64,000 bases of DNA from Thalassospira sp. MCCC 1A03138 (GCF_002115785.1 NZ_JFJY01000001.1:248001-312000); one strand, 5' to 3'; positions 8,007 through 19,082 are shown, counted from the first letter of the stretch. Numbers and translations: made by a program. The notes: generated by a model not told the origin, from the sequence alone.

Positions 8007-8972
8007 TTACAGGCCCGTAGCATTCAGCCGCGAACGCAGCAAAAGACCAAGATTGCGGGGGTTTTCACCAACACGACGCCACGCATAAGCCCACCAATCC
8101 ACCCCAAACGGCGCATAAAGCCGAAGCCGATAACCGAGCGACACAAGATCCCGCTGAAGTGGCTGATTGACGCCATAAAGCATTTCAAACTCGAACGCCT
8201 CACGCTCCCACCCACGTTCGTCTGCAACCTTTGCGATATATTCAACCAACTCACGATGATGCGATCCGAAAACCGGCATAAATCCGGTAAGGCGCGCCTC
8301 GTCGGACAACATCATTGACGCCAGTTTCAGATAATTTTCGTCGATGTCGCGACGCCGGGTAAAGGCAACATGATCGGGCGGGGCCATCGCCCCTTTAACC
8401 AGACGTATCATGGCCCCCTGTGCGATCTTGCGCGCCATGTCGGCTTCGGTTCGCAATAATCGCGCCTGCAATGTCTGGGCTACCGGATACCCTGTCTCAA
8501 GCAGCCGGTCATGAAGGGCCAGCGTATCATCGACCATGTCGAAATCTTCCATGTCGATCATCATCCGGCAGCAGCGCCGACCTGCTTTCTCACCACCGAC
8601 GTCGCGGATCAAACCGGCAATTTTGTGGGCATTGTCATCCAACATCGCCGGATCCTGCATATAGCCAAGCTGCGATGGATCAATGGAAACATGAACATCC
8701 AAACCAACACGATCAAGCTTGGGGATCACGGCTGTAATTGCATCAACCGTTTCCGCCACCTGTGCCGGATCGGTCACATATTCGCCCAGATAAAAGCTCG
8801 AAACCCGAATACCGTGCTTTGCCAATTCCTGCGTGCGTTTCACATGCTCGGCACCATCCGCGCCGCTAACGAACTGTGCAGCCAGCCCGGTTTTCCGCCC
8901 GACCGCCTCGCCCGCGCGGCGCAATGGTTTGCTGCACGCCACTGCGATCATCGTCTTTTGCCAGAAACCCAT
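8007..8972 (-). CDS. Proline dehydrogenase (FAD-dependent, single-domain)
   Basis: A 321-residue beta/alpha barrel that would oxidise L-proline to pyrroline-5-carboxylate and pass electrons to quinone. Seen motifs: RLVKGA, ENYLKLASMML, FEFEMLYGV and YAPFGVDWWAYAWRRVGEN, where the final RR and nearby residues bind proline in known enzymes. It is the stand-alone form, not the bifunctional PutA; no pyrroline-carboxylate dehydrogenase gene is in the window. Start chosen at 8972, six bases after GGAG; an adjacent ATG at 8975 is also possible, and an in-frame start at 9011 has no ribosome site. Confidence 0.88.
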   Translation of the reverse strand: MGFWQKTMIAVACSKPLRRAGEAVGRKTGLAAQFVSGADGAEHVKRTQELAKHGIRVSSFYLGEYVTDPAQVAETVDAITAVIPKLDRVGLDVHVSIDPSQLGYMQDPAMLDDNAHKIAGLIRDVGGEKAGRRCCRMMIDMEDFDMVDDTLALHDRLLETGYPVAQTLQARLLRTEADMARKIAQGAMIRLVKGAMAPPDHVAFTRRRDIDENYLKLASMMLSDEARLTGFMPVFGSHHRELVEYIAKVADERGWEREAFEFEMLYGVNQPLQRDLVSLGYRLRLYAPFGVDWWAYAWRRVGENPRNLGLLLRSRLNATGL

Positions 8973-9058
8973 CATCAACTCCGTTTTGGTCAAACGCAAA
9001 AGAGCAACCATCGGCGATAAGGCGGTAAACTTATTGAAGGAAATGACACCCGATCAAA

Positions 9059-9090
9059 CAAAAAGCGACCCGCCAGATGACGGGTCGCTT
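9059..9090 (-). terminator. Rho-independent terminator after lysyl-tRNA synthetase gene
   Basis: Read on the minus strand, AGCGACCCG pairs with CGGGTCGCT and is followed by TTTTTGTTT. It lies 33 bases beyond the synthetase stop. Confidence 0.88.
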
Positions 9091-9122
9091 GGTATTTCAC
9101 AGCAGTCTTTAAACCCGAACGC

Positions 9123-10715
9123 TTACGCGCCCAGTTCTTCACCGGCAATCGCACGGTCGATCAGCTGGATGCTTTCATCAATACCGTAAAGCGCAATGAA
9201 CGATCCCATACGCGGGCCCTGTTCCTGCCCCAGCAGGATTTCATAAAGTGCTTTGAACCAGTCCCGCAGGTTTTCATAATTGTGGTTTTTACCCACCTCG
9301 AACACCTGCGTCTGGATGTCACCACCATCGGTGTCGGCATCAAGGGTTTTGAGCATATCGCGAAGCTCGGTCAGGGCTGCCTTTTCGGCATCCGTCGCAG
9401 CACGGTATTTTTTCGTCGGTTTGACGAAGTCATTGTAATAGTTGATCGCATAGCCGACCAGCTTGTCGAGATAAGGCTGATTTTCCGGCGTTGCGCCCTT
9501 TGCATAGCGCGAAATGAACGCCCAAAGCAGTTCCGGGTCGCTGGTATTGCAAACCGAAACAAGATTCAGCAAGATACCGAACGACAACGGAATATCACGT
9601 TCCGGTGCCTTGCCTTCATGGATGTGCCATGCCGGGTTCTGCAAAAGCTTTTCCGGGTCGGTTTCTGTTTTCAGCTTGTCGGCAAAGGTCAGATATTCAT
9701 CAACCGTCTTCGGGATGACATCGAAATACAGGCGCTTTGCGGTTTTCGGCTTCTGGAACATGAACAGCGAAAGACTGTCTTCCGGCGCATATTTCAGCCA
9801 GTCTTCCATCGAAATGCCGTTGCCCTTGGATTTCGAGATTTTCTGCGCGTTCTCGTCAAGGAACAGCTCGTAGTTGAAGCCTTCCGGCGGGGTACCGCCA
9901 AGCGCCTTGACGATCTTGTTGCCAAGTTCGACTGACGGAATAAGGTCCTTGCCCGCCATTTCGTAATCAACGCCAAGCGCAAACCACCGCATCGCCCAAT
10001 CCGGCTTCCACTGCAATTTGCAACGTCCACCCGTAACCGGAGTTTCAACCAGCTTGCCGGTTTCCGGATGTTCGTAAACGATGGTCCCGGCTTCAACGTT
10101 AAGCTCGGTCACCTTGGCCATCAAGACCTTGTTGGTCCCTTCTTCGACTGGCATGAACGGGCTGTATGTCGCGCGACGTTCTTCACCAAGAGTCGGCAGC
10201 ATGATTTTCTGGATCGCATCATACCGCTCCAAAAGACGCAAAAGAGCCGCATCGAACATGCCCGAACGATAGCATTCGGTCGAAGATTTGAATTCATAAT
10301 CAAAGCCAAAGCTGTCAAGGAAATCGCAGAGCCGCGCATTGTTGTGATGCGCAAAGCTTTCATGGGTGCCAAACGGGTCCGGCACGCTGGTCAATGCCTT
10401 GCCCAGATGCTGGGCGACCATATCCTTGTTCGGGATATTGTCAGGCACCTTGCGAAGACCGTCCATATCATCCGAGAAACAGAAAAGTTTTGTCGGAATA
10501 TCGGACATCTGTTCGAACGCGCGGCGTACATAGGTCGTGCGCGCAACCTCGCCAAACGTCCCGATATGGGGCAGGCCGGACGGGCCATAACCGGTTTCAA
10601 ACAGCACATAACCCTTTTCAGGCTTCTTCTGTTTGTACCGCTCAACCAGCTTGCGGGCTTCCTGGAAGGCCCAGACGTTGCTGTTAAGGGCGGCATCACG
10701 AAGATCGGCTGTCAT
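9123..10715 (-). CDS. lysK: Lysyl-tRNA synthetase, class I
   Basis: A 530-residue enzyme that charges tRNA-Lys using ATP. It is of the rare class I type found in archaea, alphaproteobacteria and a few other bacteria, unrelated to the usual class II LysS. HIGH-type motif [13 protein letters not shown] and KMSKS-type motif KISKSKGNG are both present, with the class I-specific middle section [13 protein letters not shown]. Start at 10715 gives [12 protein letters not shown]; the ribosome site is weak (AAGG, 9 bases away). No class II lysS is seen in the window. It stands alone between the divergent histidine kinase gene and a terminator. Confidence 0.96.
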   Translation of the reverse strand: MTADLRDAALNSNVWAFQEARKLVERYKQKKPEKGYVLFETGYGPSGLPHIGTFGEVARTTYVRRAFEQMSDIPTKLFCFSDDMDGLRKVPDNIPNKDMVAQHLGKALTSVPDPFGTHESFAHHNNARLCDFLDSFGFDYEFKSSTECYRSGMFDAALLRLLERYDAIQKIMLPTLGEERRATYSPFMPVEEGTNKVLMAKVTELNVEAGTIVYEHPETGKLVETPVTGGRCKLQWKPDWAMRWFALGVDYEMAGKDLIPSVELGNKIVKALGGTPPEGFNYELFLDENAQKISKSKGNGISMEDWLKYAPEDSLSLFMFQKPKTAKRLYFDVIPKTVDEYLTFADKLKTETDPEKLLQNPAWHIHEGKAPERDIPLSFGILLNLVSVCNTSDPELLWAFISRYAKGATPENQPYLDKLVGYAINYYNDFVKPTKKYRAATDAEKAALTELRDMLKTLDADTDGGDIQTQVFEVGKNHNYENLRDWFKALYEILLGQEQGPRMGSFIALYGIDESIQLIDRAIAGEELGA

Positions 10716-11156
10716 TTTTGAAACCTTGTTTGTCAGTTGTATCGTTGAATTATCTGGAAATCCGGCCACGCATGAAATCACCCGGATTTCGCGCGTGCGC
10801 GAAGCTATCCCCGCCGGCCTGCAAGATCAAGTCCGGATCGGACATGGCCGAAATGCAACGCGCGATTTAACCGGCGCACCCCATCACTTCTCCCACCCTG
10901 ACAGAGAGGGCGGGCATGGTAACACGCAAAATTCGCACGTCGGATCAGCAGGATACAGCAAATATAAGAAAAAAACCAAACCTACACCGACGGGTGGTTG
11001 AAACCAGCTTGCCGAGCGCTGATATGTCGTAACTGTTACTTGTCCGTGCAGTCAGGAACAAAAAAGCCGCCGGGAGTGGGCGAAGAAAACGGGCGACGAT
11101 CAGGGGTTCCCTGTCCTTCTTAAGGCGGGGGACCGCCTTGCACGGGAGAGAAATGA
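10716..11156. other. Intergenic region between lysK and the histidine kinase gene
   Basis: These 441 bases separate two divergent genes and must hold both promoters. No convincing gene was found. The only distinct structure is a short stem-loop at 11122-11139 (AAGGCGG / CCGCCTT, 4-base loop) just ahead of the kinase ribosome site. A short AT-rich patch near 10955-10985 might be promoter sequence for lysK. Confidence 0.5.
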
Positions 11157-12248
11157 TTGAACGAAACGTCAGACATGAAAGACTTGTCGGCGTCGCACGC
11201 CGATGGATCAGGCAGCACGATGACCGCACCGCATGTCGCATTCGAGGAAGATCATCGTTTCCGGCGCGTTGTTGAATATGCGCCAAATGCGATGATTCTT
11301 GTCGATGCCAAGGGCCTTATTGAAATGGTCAATGCCGAAACAGAAAAGGTGTTCGGTTATACCCGTGATGAATTACTCGGCCAGCCAGTCGATGTGCTGG
11401 TGCCAGATCGGTTCCGCCATCATCATGCCGGGCTTCGCAACAGTTTCATCGCCGCCCCCGGACCACGGCCCATGGGACCGGGACGGGATCTTTATGCCCT
11501 GCGCAAGGATGGCAGCGAGTTTCCGGTGGAAATCGGTCTGAACCCGATTGCCGAAGGCGACCGTGTACAGGTCCTGGCCGCCATTGTCGATATTTCGGAC
11601 CGTAAAAGCCGTCAGGAACGGCTGGAAAAATCCTTGCAGGAAAAGGAAATCCTGCTGTCGGAGGTCCATCACCGGGTCAAAAACAATCTGCAAATCGTTC
11701 ACAGCCTGCTTGATATGCAGACCGCCAATGTGAAGGACGAACTGGCACGTGAAATCCTGCGCGACAGTTGCAACCGCGTCCGGTCCATGGCGCAAATCCA
11801 CCAGACCCTTTATCAAAACGAAGATGTTTCGCGCGTCGATTTCAACTATTTCTGTGATGCGCTGATCAATTCGCTGTTGGTGACCTTCAACACCAATCCC
11901 GACCTCATCAGGTTTGAACGCGATCTGGGTTCGGTCTCGCTTCCGATCGGAACGGCTGTGCCATGCGGCCTGATTACCAACGAACTGATCACCAATGCGC
12001 TCAAACACGCATTTCCCGGTAACAGACAGGGCACAATAAGCCTTTCCGCCACCGAAATCGCCCCGAACCAGATCGAACTCAGCCTGATCGATGACGGGGT
12101 CGGATTCCCGGAAAGTTTCTGTGTCGACAGCAGCAGCGGGCTTGGCCTGCAACTGGTTGAATTGCTGACCGATCAGCTTGGCGGGACGCTTGATATGCAC
12201 ACCCGCAACCCGACCCGTATCACTATTCGCTTCACGATAAAGGATTGA
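11157..12248 (+). CDS. PAS domain sensor histidine kinase, HisKA_2 type
   Basis: A 363-residue soluble kinase. A PAS domain (about 32-150, VEYAPNAMILVD to AAIVDISDRK) precedes a HisKA_2 dimerisation box at about 160-230 with the phospho-acceptor region EVHHRVKNNLQIV (H171/H172), then a HATPase with ITNELITNALKHAF, IDDGVGFPE and SGLGLQLVELL. No membrane segment is seen, so the signal is cytoplasmic. The best start is TTG 11157 with GGGAGAG 6 bases away; an ATG four bases earlier is out of frame. The stop overlaps the next gene, a response regulator with GGDEF and EAL domains, so the two are a cognate pair. Confidence 0.9.
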   Translation: MNETSDMKDLSASHADGSGSTMTAPHVAFEEDHRFRRVVEYAPNAMILVDAKGLIEMVNAETEKVFGYTRDELLGQPVDVLVPDRFRHHHAGLRNSFIAAPGPRPMGPGRDLYALRKDGSEFPVEIGLNPIAEGDRVQVLAAIVDISDRKSRQERLEKSLQEKEILLSEVHHRVKNNLQIVHSLLDMQTANVKDELAREILRDSCNRVRSMAQIHQTLYQNEDVSRVDFNYFCDALINSLLVTFNTNPDLIRFERDLGSVSLPIGTAVPCGLITNELITNALKHAFPGNRQGTISLSATEIAPNQIELSLIDDGVGFPESFCVDSSSGLGLQLVELLTDQLGGTLDMHTRNPTRITIRFTIKD

Positions 12249-14701
12249 TGATCGCCATGCGCAAGCCGATCCATGTGATGATTGTCGAAGATGAACGGAT
12301 CGTCGCACTGCATTTGCGTCAACAGCTTGCCCGGCTCGGTTATGACCGGACATCGGTCCATAGTGCCGGTATCAATGCCTTAAAAGCGATTGAAACCGAT
12401 GCGCCTGACATCATTCTGATGGATATCCGGATCGACGGTGATCTTGACGGCATTGAAACCGCGGCGGGCATCCCCGAACATCTGATGATCCCGATCATCT
12501 ATCTATCGGCTTATTCTGAGGATACAACCCTTGAACGGGCGCGCCAAACCCGGCCCTATGGCTTTTTGTTAAAACCGTTTTCAGAACGTGAACTGCACGC
12601 GACAATCCAGATGGCACTGGAACGCCGCGAGGTAGAGCTTGCCCTTCGTGAAAGTCAGGAACGGCTGTCGCTTGCCATGCATGCTGCCCGCATGAGCTGC
12701 TGGGAGGTGGATGTCAGTACCCGCAAAATGCACAGCACCGGTCTGGCACAGTTTTTACCCGACGAAAATCAAAGTGCAGAAACAATCACCGAAAGCTGGG
12801 AAGATTTTCTGCATCGTGTTGCATCCGATGATCGCGACATGGTTCGCAAGGCATTCGAATATGCCGTTCTGCATGGCGAATTCTACGACGTCGTTTTCCG
12901 CGGTCAGCAAAGCGAAGGCACCCAAAGCTGGTTCCGCGCACGCGGCAAGTCCTATATCAATGACCGCAAGGGCACCCAACGGATCATAGGCGTGATGCAG
13001 GACATCACCGATCAACGTCTGACCAATGACAAGCTCCGTCAGGCGATGACAGTATTTGAAACCACCCAGGATGGCATTCTGATACTGGACCCGGACCTGA
13101 ACATCACCAGCGCCAATCGTTCCTATTGCCAGATTACGGGCGCAGACCCGATGAACGTTGTCGGCAACCCACCCTATATGATCGTGCCAGAAGCCTTCCC
13201 GCCCGCCTTTTATCAGGAACTGTTCCATACGCTGCGCACACGCCGCCAATGGCACCGCGAAATCGAAACCCGGGACATGTCGGGCAATCCGATTTCCATC
13301 ATGATGCAGATCATCGCGGTCGAAGACGACGATGGCGTCCTGACCCATTTCGTTGCGATGATTTCGGATCGCACCGCCATCCGACAGGCCGAACAGGAAC
13401 TGCATTATCTGGCCCAGTATGACGGCCTCACGGGCCTGCCCAACCGGCTTCTGGCAACCGACCGACTGAACCGTGCGATTGAACGCTGTGAACGTACCGG
13501 GTCGGTGGTCGCCTGCCTGTTCCTTGATCTTGATGACTTCAAGAATATCAACGATACACTTGGCCATGCCGCCGGTGACCAGGTTTTGCTGATTGTTGCG
13601 ACCCGCATCAAGGCACTGACCGATCGAACCGATACCATCGCGCGCCTTGGCGGGGACGAATTCCTGATTATCCGCGAAAACATGCATAGCGAGGCCGCCG
13701 CAGGCAACCTTGCCAGCCACATCATTCATGAACTGCAAAAGCCGTTCTACATCCTCGGCCATGAACTGACATTATCGGCCAGCATCGGCATTGCCCTTTA
13801 TCCCGAAAACGCCCATTCACCGCAGGATCTGATCCGGCTGGCCGACACGGCAATGTATGCCGCCAAGGATCAGGGGCGGCGCACCTATGCGTTTTATAAA
13901 TCGGAAATGACCGAAAGTGCCACGCACTATATGACGCGCAGTCTGGAATTGCGTCGCGGCCTGGAAAAGGGTGAGCTGACACTTTATTATCAGCCGCAAG
14001 TCGATGCAGAAACCGGCGAAATGTCTGGTGCCGAAACCCTGATCCGATGGAAACATCCTCAAAACGGTATTCTTGGTCCGGCAGAAATCATCCCGATTGC
14101 TGAACAAAGCGGGTTGATTGTCGAAATCGGCCAATGGGTTCTTGAAGAATCCTGCGCACAGGCGCGCCGCTGGCAAGATGAAGGTTTTGATCCGATCCGC
14201 ATCGCGGTCAATGTTTCAGTCCGCCAGATGCGCACACCGGGCTTTGCCAAAACGGTGCAAACTGTTCTGGCCAATACCGGACTTGATCCGAAATGGTTGG
14301 AGATTGAAGTCACCGAAAGCATGATCCAGGACGAAGATATCATGATCGATACCCTGCATGAATTGCGCGCGGTTGGCGTATCGGTCGCGATTGATGATTT
14401 CGGCACGGGTTATTCGTGTTTGCGGTCCATCAAAAGCCTGCCGATTGAACGCATCAAAATTGATCGCGCCTTTATCAAAGGCATTCCGCAAAATACCGAT
14501 GATGCCGCCCTTGCCGAAGCCATGATTGCCATGGCACGGACCCTTGGCCTCAAAGTCACTGCCGAAGGGGTCGAAACAACCGCCCAACGTGATTTCCTGC
14601 ATAGGCAGGGCTGTAACGAATTGCAGGGTTTCCTATTCAGCAAACCGGTCCCCGCCGAACAACTTTTCAAGTCCATCTACCCAAACACGAAAATTTCATA
14701 A
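12248..14701 (+). CDS. Response regulator with PAS, PAS, GGDEF and EAL domains
   Basis: An 817-residue cyclic-di-GMP enzyme. Receiver domain 1-122 has the phospho-Asp at 59 (ILMDIRIDGD) and switch Lys 109. Two PAS-like regions lie at about 135-258 and 265-380. The GGDEF domain (about 383-545) has an intact RLGGDEF site for diguanylate synthesis; the usual RxxD inhibitory site is absent at its normal place (DRTD instead). The EAL domain (about 560-810) keeps the catalytic set: AETLIRW, NVSVRQ, EVTES, IDDFGTGYS, AEGVET and QGFLFSKP, with ETL in place of EAL. ATG 12248 overlaps the kinase stop as TGATG, so expression is coupled. Which activity dominates is unknown. Confidence 0.92.
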   Translation: MIAMRKPIHVMIVEDERIVALHLRQQLARLGYDRTSVHSAGINALKAIETDAPDIILMDIRIDGDLDGIETAAGIPEHLMIPIIYLSAYSEDTTLERARQTRPYGFLLKPFSERELHATIQMALERREVELALRESQERLSLAMHAARMSCWEVDVSTRKMHSTGLAQFLPDENQSAETITESWEDFLHRVASDDRDMVRKAFEYAVLHGEFYDVVFRGQQSEGTQSWFRARGKSYINDRKGTQRIIGVMQDITDQRLTNDKLRQAMTVFETTQDGILILDPDLNITSANRSYCQITGADPMNVVGNPPYMIVPEAFPPAFYQELFHTLRTRRQWHREIETRDMSGNPISIMMQIIAVEDDDGVLTHFVAMISDRTAIRQAEQELHYLAQYDGLTGLPNRLLATDRLNRAIERCERTGSVVACLFLDLDDFKNINDTLGHAAGDQVLLIVATRIKALTDRTDTIARLGGDEFLIIRENMHSEAAAGNLASHIIHELQKPFYILGHELTLSASIGIALYPENAHSPQDLIRLADTAMYAAKDQGRRTYAFYKSEMTESATHYMTRSLELRRGLEKGELTLYYQPQVDAETGEMSGAETLIRWKHPQNGILGPAEIIPIAEQSGLIVEIGQWVLEESCAQARRWQDEGFDPIRIAVNVSVRQMRTPGFAKTVQTVLANTGLDPKWLEIEVTESMIQDEDIMIDTLHELRAVGVSVAIDDFGTGYSCLRSIKSLPIERIKIDRAFIKGIPQNTDDAALAEAMIAMARTLGLKVTAEGVETTAQRDFLHRQGCNELQGFLFSKPVPAEQLFKSIYPNTKIS

Positions 14702-14831
14702 AACAATCGCGTAGCCGCCCTGTTCAAATCAGATAATTATCACTTACCTAAAGTATAGGGTGCGTGGTACTATTCGCTAGTCAAAGCTGCTAAGCCTCTG
14801 AATCAAGCAGCACAGGGAAGGACCACCAAGA

Positions 14832-14846
14832 ATACTTCAGAAGTAT
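14832..14846. promoter_or_regulatory. Inverted repeat in the leader of the first chemoreceptor gene
   Basis: ATACTTC and GAAGTAT flank a single A, a perfect palindrome 25 bases before the ATG. It may be a regulator site or a small leader hairpin. No known motif was matched. Confidence 0.35.
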
Positions 14847-14870
14847 AGTGTTATCTGAGGGGACCTTGAA

Positions 14871-16946
14871 ATGCGATTTTCCAACCTGTCTCTTGGCACC
14901 AAGCTGACTTTCGTTAGTGCGATTGCCATTGCCTTCTGCCTGATCGTGGGCATCTTCCTGCAAACGCTTGAAACCAGCAAGACAACCGAGGAACTGACCG
15001 TTGGCGAGGCGCGTTCAGTCGGCCAGTTTCACGCCGAGCAGGCAAGCCGCGTACTGAATGGTGGTATGCTGGTTGCCAAAAATCTTGCCGGTGCATTTCG
15101 CGCCCTTCGCGAACAGGGCGGAGCAGACCGCAAGGCTTATAACGAAATCCTCAATCGCACCCTGATGGATAACCCGTCCCTTGCCGGGGCGTGGTCCGGA
15201 TTTGAAACCAACGCACTTGACGGCAAGGACGCCGATTACAAGAACGAAGGCGAACCGTTTGGCGACGGCACCGGAAAATACGTCACCTACTATTATAACT
15301 TCGGCGGCGGCATTACCCCCTATCACCTGACCGGGCTCGATAATCCCGAGGTCAATGAATATTACACCGAACCCAAACGCACCAATCAGCCTTATCTGAC
15401 CGATGCCATCACCTATGACATTCAGGGTCGCGATGTGGTTCTGACTTCATTTGTCTATCCGGTTCAGGACAGCGGCGGAAAGTTCCTAGGTGTTCTGGGT
15501 GTAGACCTTGAACTCAATGCGCTTTCCGAACGGTTTGCAAAGCTTGCCCCGTTTGGCACCGGCACGGTCAATCTGGTTTCCGCACAAGGCACATGGGTCG
15601 CTCATGAAAATCCAGATATCCGTGGCACCAAACTTGATACTGCCAAAACAACCGATGCCGCCATTCTTGATGCCATGAAATCCGGCCAACCCCGTCAGAT
15701 CGAAGATAATGAATTCATGCATCTGATCGTTCCGGTCGCCATCGAAGGATATCCCAATCAATGGGGTGTCGTGGTCAATGTGCCGCTTGAAACCGTTTTC
15801 GCCCCGGCCAATACCCTTCGCAATGCGACCCTGATTGGCGGCGTGGTGCTTCTGCTGGTGGTAATCGCGGTGATCCTGCTATCGACCAATGCCATGGTCG
15901 CCCGCCCGATGACCCGCGTTGCCAGCGTGATTGCCGATCTGGAAAAGGGCAATTTCAATGTCACGGTCCCCTATCACGACCGGTCGGATGAAATTGGTGC
16001 CATTGCCAAGGCGCTCGAAGCCTTCAAGGAAGCATCCGCCGGCATGCAGCAGGCCGAACGTGATAAACGCGAAGCCGAACATCGCGCCAGCGAAGAGCGC
16101 AACCGCACCCGCCTTCAGATGGCTGACGAGTTCGAAAAATCGGTCGGCTCCATCGTTGTAAAAGTTACCGATAGCGCGGGCGACATGGAAAAGGTATCCC
16201 GCCAGATGCGCCGCGCGGCCGATGAAAGCTCCGAGCAGGCAACCGTGGTTGCCGCTGCCGCCGACGAGGCCAGTGCAAATGTCCAGACCGTCGCCTCGGC
16301 GAGCGAGGAACTTTCCGCTTCCATTCAGGAAATCAGTTCGCAGGTCGCACGATCATCGGAAATTGCCAACAATGCGGTTGATGAAGCATCGCGTGCCAAC
16401 GCCATGGTTACTGGCTTGGCCGAGGCCGCTGATCGCATTGGTCAGGTTGTCAGCCTGATCAATGACATTGCGTCCCAGACCAACCTTCTGGCGCTGAACG
16501 CGACCATCGAGGCCGCTCGTGCGGGCGAAGCTGGCAAAGGTTTTGCCGTCGTCGCAAGCGAGGTCAAAAACCTTGCCAATCAGACCGCCAAGGCAACCGA
16601 GGATATTGCCCAACAGATCGGATCGATCCAGTCCGAAACCCACAACACCGTGGGCGCGATTGAAAAGATCACCGAAACGATTTCAAACATCAATGAAATC
16701 ACCGGCGCGATTGCCGCCGCAGTTGAACAACAGGGCGCTGCCACGGCCGAAATTTCGGGCAATGTCCAGCAGGCTGCCGCAGGCACGAACGAAGTATCCT
16801 CCTCTATCGGGATCGTGCGCAACACGTCCCAGCAAACCGGCGAGGCCGCGTCCAACGTCCAGGCCGGGGCAACCGAACTGGCCGAACAGGCGCGAAACCT
16901 TGACACGCAGGTCAAAAACTTCCTTGACCGGTTGCGTCACATATAA
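14871..16946 (+). CDS. Methyl-accepting chemotaxis protein with dCache-type sensor
   Basis: A 691-residue transmembrane chemoreceptor. Helix 1 (about 8-28) and helix 2 (about 318-340) bracket a large periplasmic part. That part ends in the Cache signature region ([19 protein letters not shown], then [20 protein letters not shown]), which binds small molecules such as amino or organic acids in known receptors. A HAMP domain follows (about 340-395), then the long signalling coiled coil with its hairpin tip [30 protein letters not shown] ribosome site lies 6 bases before the ATG. No C-terminal CheR-tether pentapeptide is evident. Ligand unknown. Confidence 0.94.
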   Translation: MRFSNLSLGTKLTFVSAIAIAFCLIVGIFLQTLETSKTTEELTVGEARSVGQFHAEQASRVLNGGMLVAKNLAGAFRALREQGGADRKAYNEILNRTLMDNPSLAGAWSGFETNALDGKDADYKNEGEPFGDGTGKYVTYYYNFGGGITPYHLTGLDNPEVNEYYTEPKRTNQPYLTDAITYDIQGRDVVLTSFVYPVQDSGGKFLGVLGVDLELNALSERFAKLAPFGTGTVNLVSAQGTWVAHENPDIRGTKLDTAKTTDAAILDAMKSGQPRQIEDNEFMHLIVPVAIEGYPNQWGVVVNVPLETVFAPANTLRNATLIGGVVLLLVVIAVILLSTNAMVARPMTRVASVIADLEKGNFNVTVPYHDRSDEIGAIAKALEAFKEASAGMQQAERDKREAEHRASEERNRTRLQMADEFEKSVGSIVVKVTDSAGDMEKVSRQMRRAADESSEQATVVAAAADEASANVQTVASASEELSASIQEISSQVARSSEIANNAVDEASRANAMVTGLAEAADRIGQVVSLINDIASQTNLLALNATIEAARAGEAGKGFAVVASEVKNLANQTAKATEDIAQQIGSIQSETHNTVGAIEKITETISNINEITGAIAAAVEQQGAATAEISGNVQQAAAGTNEVSSSIGIVRNTSQQTGEAASNVQAGATELAEQARNLDTQVKNFLDRLRHI

Positions 16947-16969
16947 AGGTTTCTGGCTTAAAAACCAGC

Positions 16970-17001
16970 AAGGGCGGCATTTTCGAATGCCGCCCTTTTT
17001 C
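16970..17001 (+). terminator. Rho-independent terminator after first chemoreceptor gene
   Basis: AGGGCGGCAT pairs with ATGCCGCCCT over a six-base loop and is followed by a T run. Confidence 0.93.
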
Positions 17002-17030
17002 ATGCGCCAATCCGGTATGGTTCTATGAAA

Positions 17031-17054
17031 CCCTCCCCATATGGGGATGTTGCC
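17031..17054 (+). promoter_or_regulatory. Conserved upstream element, copy 1 (chemoreceptor 2)
   Basis: This 24-base block runs CCCTCCCCATATG then GGGATGTTGCC. It holds a perfect 14-bp palindrome (TCCCCATATGGGGA, 17034-17047). A near-identical block lies before the third chemoreceptor gene at 19534, at almost the same distance from the start codon (107 versus 113 bases). A weak stem follows (CTTCCG 17063-17068 with CGGAAG 17087-17092). Confidence 0.6.
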
Positions 17055-17137
17055 ATGCCACCCTTCCGAATATCTTGAATAACATACGGAAGCTCTTAAG
17101 TAGAAAAACAAGTGGTATCTTTCGCGAGGGATTAGAA

Positions 17138-18952
17138 ATGCTTGGATGGGTGTGGAAATCAAATATTTCGCAACGCATGTACAGTCTGGCTGGCTGGTTA
17201 CTGCTAACCGCCTGTTTGCTTGGCGCGATAGCCACTTATAAAATGACCGTGATCGGCAACGAGCTGGAACAGGTTACCGCCCGGGACCTGCCGCTGACAC
17301 TGATGCTTGAGAAAATCACACAGCATCAGCTCGAACAGGCCATCCTGATGGAAAAATCGCTGCGTTTCCAAAACGTTGACGCTCATAGTGAAAGCGAAAG
17401 CGATATTCGTGTTCATTTCGAGGAAATTTCAAACCAGTCCGATGCGGAACTCCGCGAAGCAACCAATATGGTCAAAACCTACCTCGCCAAGCTTTCAAAT
17501 GACGCCGATCGGGCAGAGTTTGCAGCAGTCGAAGCAGCTCTTTCGCGTATAGAAACAGACCATCGCACTTACGAAGCGAATGTCGCAGGCATTTTCAAAG
17601 CGCTTGATAACGGTGCAAGCCCGGCCGACGTCGCAGATACTGTCATCGCGACCGAGAAATTGCAAAACGGCCTTGATGCCGCAATCGAAAACCTTGTCGC
17701 CGAGGTATCGAGCTATACCAAAACATCGATGAACAAGGCACTGACCGATGAACAGATGGGCAAAACACTGGTCACCACCCTGTCGGCAATCGCCCTTGTG
17801 TCGGGAACTTTGCTGGCATGGCTTCTGGGGCGTTCGATCACGCTGCCTTTGCGTCGACTGACCGATGCGCTTGGCGATCTGGCCCAGGGCAAGCTTGATA
17901 CCCCGGTTCCGGTTTCCAAATTCCGCGACGAAGTCGGCGACATGGCCGACGCGATGCGGGTATTTCAGGCTGATATGGTCAAGGCCCGCGAACTCGAAGC
18001 CCAGCAGGAAGCCCAGCGCCAGCGCGATGAAAAGCGCCGGGCGGAAACAGACCGGCTGGTCAAGGATTTCTGCGAAACCCTTGTTGAAACCTTTGCCGAT
18101 ATCGTGAAAAGCGCCAACGAGGTTCTCGCGCGTGCCGAAACCATGCAAAGCCAAAGCAGGCAAGCAGGATCGCTTGCCGGTGCTGTCGCGACCGAAGCAG
18201 AGGAGTCATCAGCAAGTGCGCAGTCGCTTAGTGCCGCAACCGAGGAAATGGTCGCCGCTATCGACGAAATCTCGTCCCAGATCACCCAGTTTTCCGGAAT
18301 TGCTCACAATGCGGTTGAACATTCCAACACTTCTCAAACCGAAATGCGTAACCTTCAGGAAGTTGCAGAAGAAGTCGGGCAGGTTGTGCAACTGATCACG
18401 CAGATTGCCGATCAGACCAACCTTCTTGCGCTTAACGCCACGATTGAAGCGGCGCGTGCTGGTGACGCGGGCAAAGGATTTGCCGTGGTTGCAGGCGAAG
18501 TCAAAAGCCTTGCCAATCAGACAGCCAAGGCCACCGAGGAAATCACCCGTAAAATCGAACGCATTCAAAGCGTATCGCGCAATTCAACCAACGCCATCAC
18601 CAATATCGGCACGGTGATCAACAGCATCGATAATTATGTCACTGCTATTGTCGGCGCCGTTGAAGAACAGAACGCGACAACACGCGAAATTGCCCGAAAT
18701 GTCGATTTCGTTTCTGAAAGTGCCAAACGCGTTTCGGAAAATGTTACAACGATTCAGTCCAGCGTTGCCGATGTTGGCAGCAGTGCCGTTACGGTGCATG
18801 ACAATGCCGACCACACAGCCCACCAGGCCGATTTCTTAAACAGCAGGATCAGCGATTTCATCACCGCGATGAAGCGCGTGCAGGGTGACGGCATGAATGC
18901 CAAAGGCCTCCCGACGCAATACCAAACCTCCATGCTTCGCGCCGCCGAATAA
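17138..18952 (+). CDS. Methyl-accepting chemotaxis protein (paralogue A)
   Basis: A 604-residue chemoreceptor. Helix 1 (about 15-38) and helix 2 (about 210-232) bracket a helical periplasmic domain of about 170 residues that starts [24 protein letters not shown] and a coiled coil follow, with tip [20 protein letters not shown]. Start at ATG 17138 because GAGGG lies 8 bases upstream; an in-frame start at 17075 has no ribosome site. Sensor and signalling parts closely match the receptor at 19647, pointing to local duplication. Both sensor domains carry the same [11 protein letters not shown] motif near the first helix. Ligand unknown. Confidence 0.93.
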   Translation: MLGWVWKSNISQRMYSLAGWLLLTACLLGAIATYKMTVIGNELEQVTARDLPLTLMLEKITQHQLEQAILMEKSLRFQNVDAHSESESDIRVHFEEISNQSDAELREATNMVKTYLAKLSNDADRAEFAAVEAALSRIETDHRTYEANVAGIFKALDNGASPADVADTVIATEKLQNGLDAAIENLVAEVSSYTKTSMNKALTDEQMGKTLVTTLSAIALVSGTLLAWLLGRSITLPLRRLTDALGDLAQGKLDTPVPVSKFRDEVGDMADAMRVFQADMVKARELEAQQEAQRQRDEKRRAETDRLVKDFCETLVETFADIVKSANEVLARAETMQSQSRQAGSLAGAVATEAEESSASAQSLSAATEEMVAAIDEISSQITQFSGIAHNAVEHSNTSQTEMRNLQEVAEEVGQVVQLITQIADQTNLLALNATIEAARAGDAGKGFAVVAGEVKSLANQTAKATEEITRKIERIQSVSRNSTNAITNIGTVINSIDNYVTAIVGAVEEQNATTREIARNVDFVSESAKRVSENVTTIQSSVADVGSSAVTVHDNADHTAHQADFLNSRISDFITAMKRVQGDGMNAKGLPTQYQTSMLRAAE

Positions 18953-18981
18953 CCCGATAGATACGGTTAAGCCGATCACCT

Positions 18982-19010
18982 AACAGGCCGGAATTTTTCG
19001 GCCTGTTTGC
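18982..19010 (+). terminator. Probable terminator after chemoreceptor paralogue A
   Basis: AACAGGCCG pairs with CGGCCTGTT around an eight-base loop. The T run after it is short, so termination may be partial. Confidence 0.6.
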
Positions 19011-19082
19011 ATGACACCCCTTGCATCACCTGGACAATCAGGCAAAGCTTGTGCCATCGCAACGCGTTAAAGGACCATGCAC

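Noticed and set aside
11054-11090. GGAAC motif as a possible EcfG general-stress promoter before the kinase gene
   Set aside because: No CGTT-like -10 element lies at the expected 16-17 base spacing.
11373-12353. 326-codon minus-strand frame over the histidine kinase gene
   Set aside because: It is the antisense of a gene with full HisKA_2 and HATPase motifs, and resembles no family.
12755-13762. 335-codon minus-strand frame over the GGDEF/EAL regulator
   Set aside because: Antisense shadow of a high-GC gene; no motifs or ribosome site.
14745-14790. TAAAG motif before the first chemoreceptor as a flagellar sigma-28 promoter
   Set aside because: The sequence 11 bases downstream does not match GCCGATAA closely enough.
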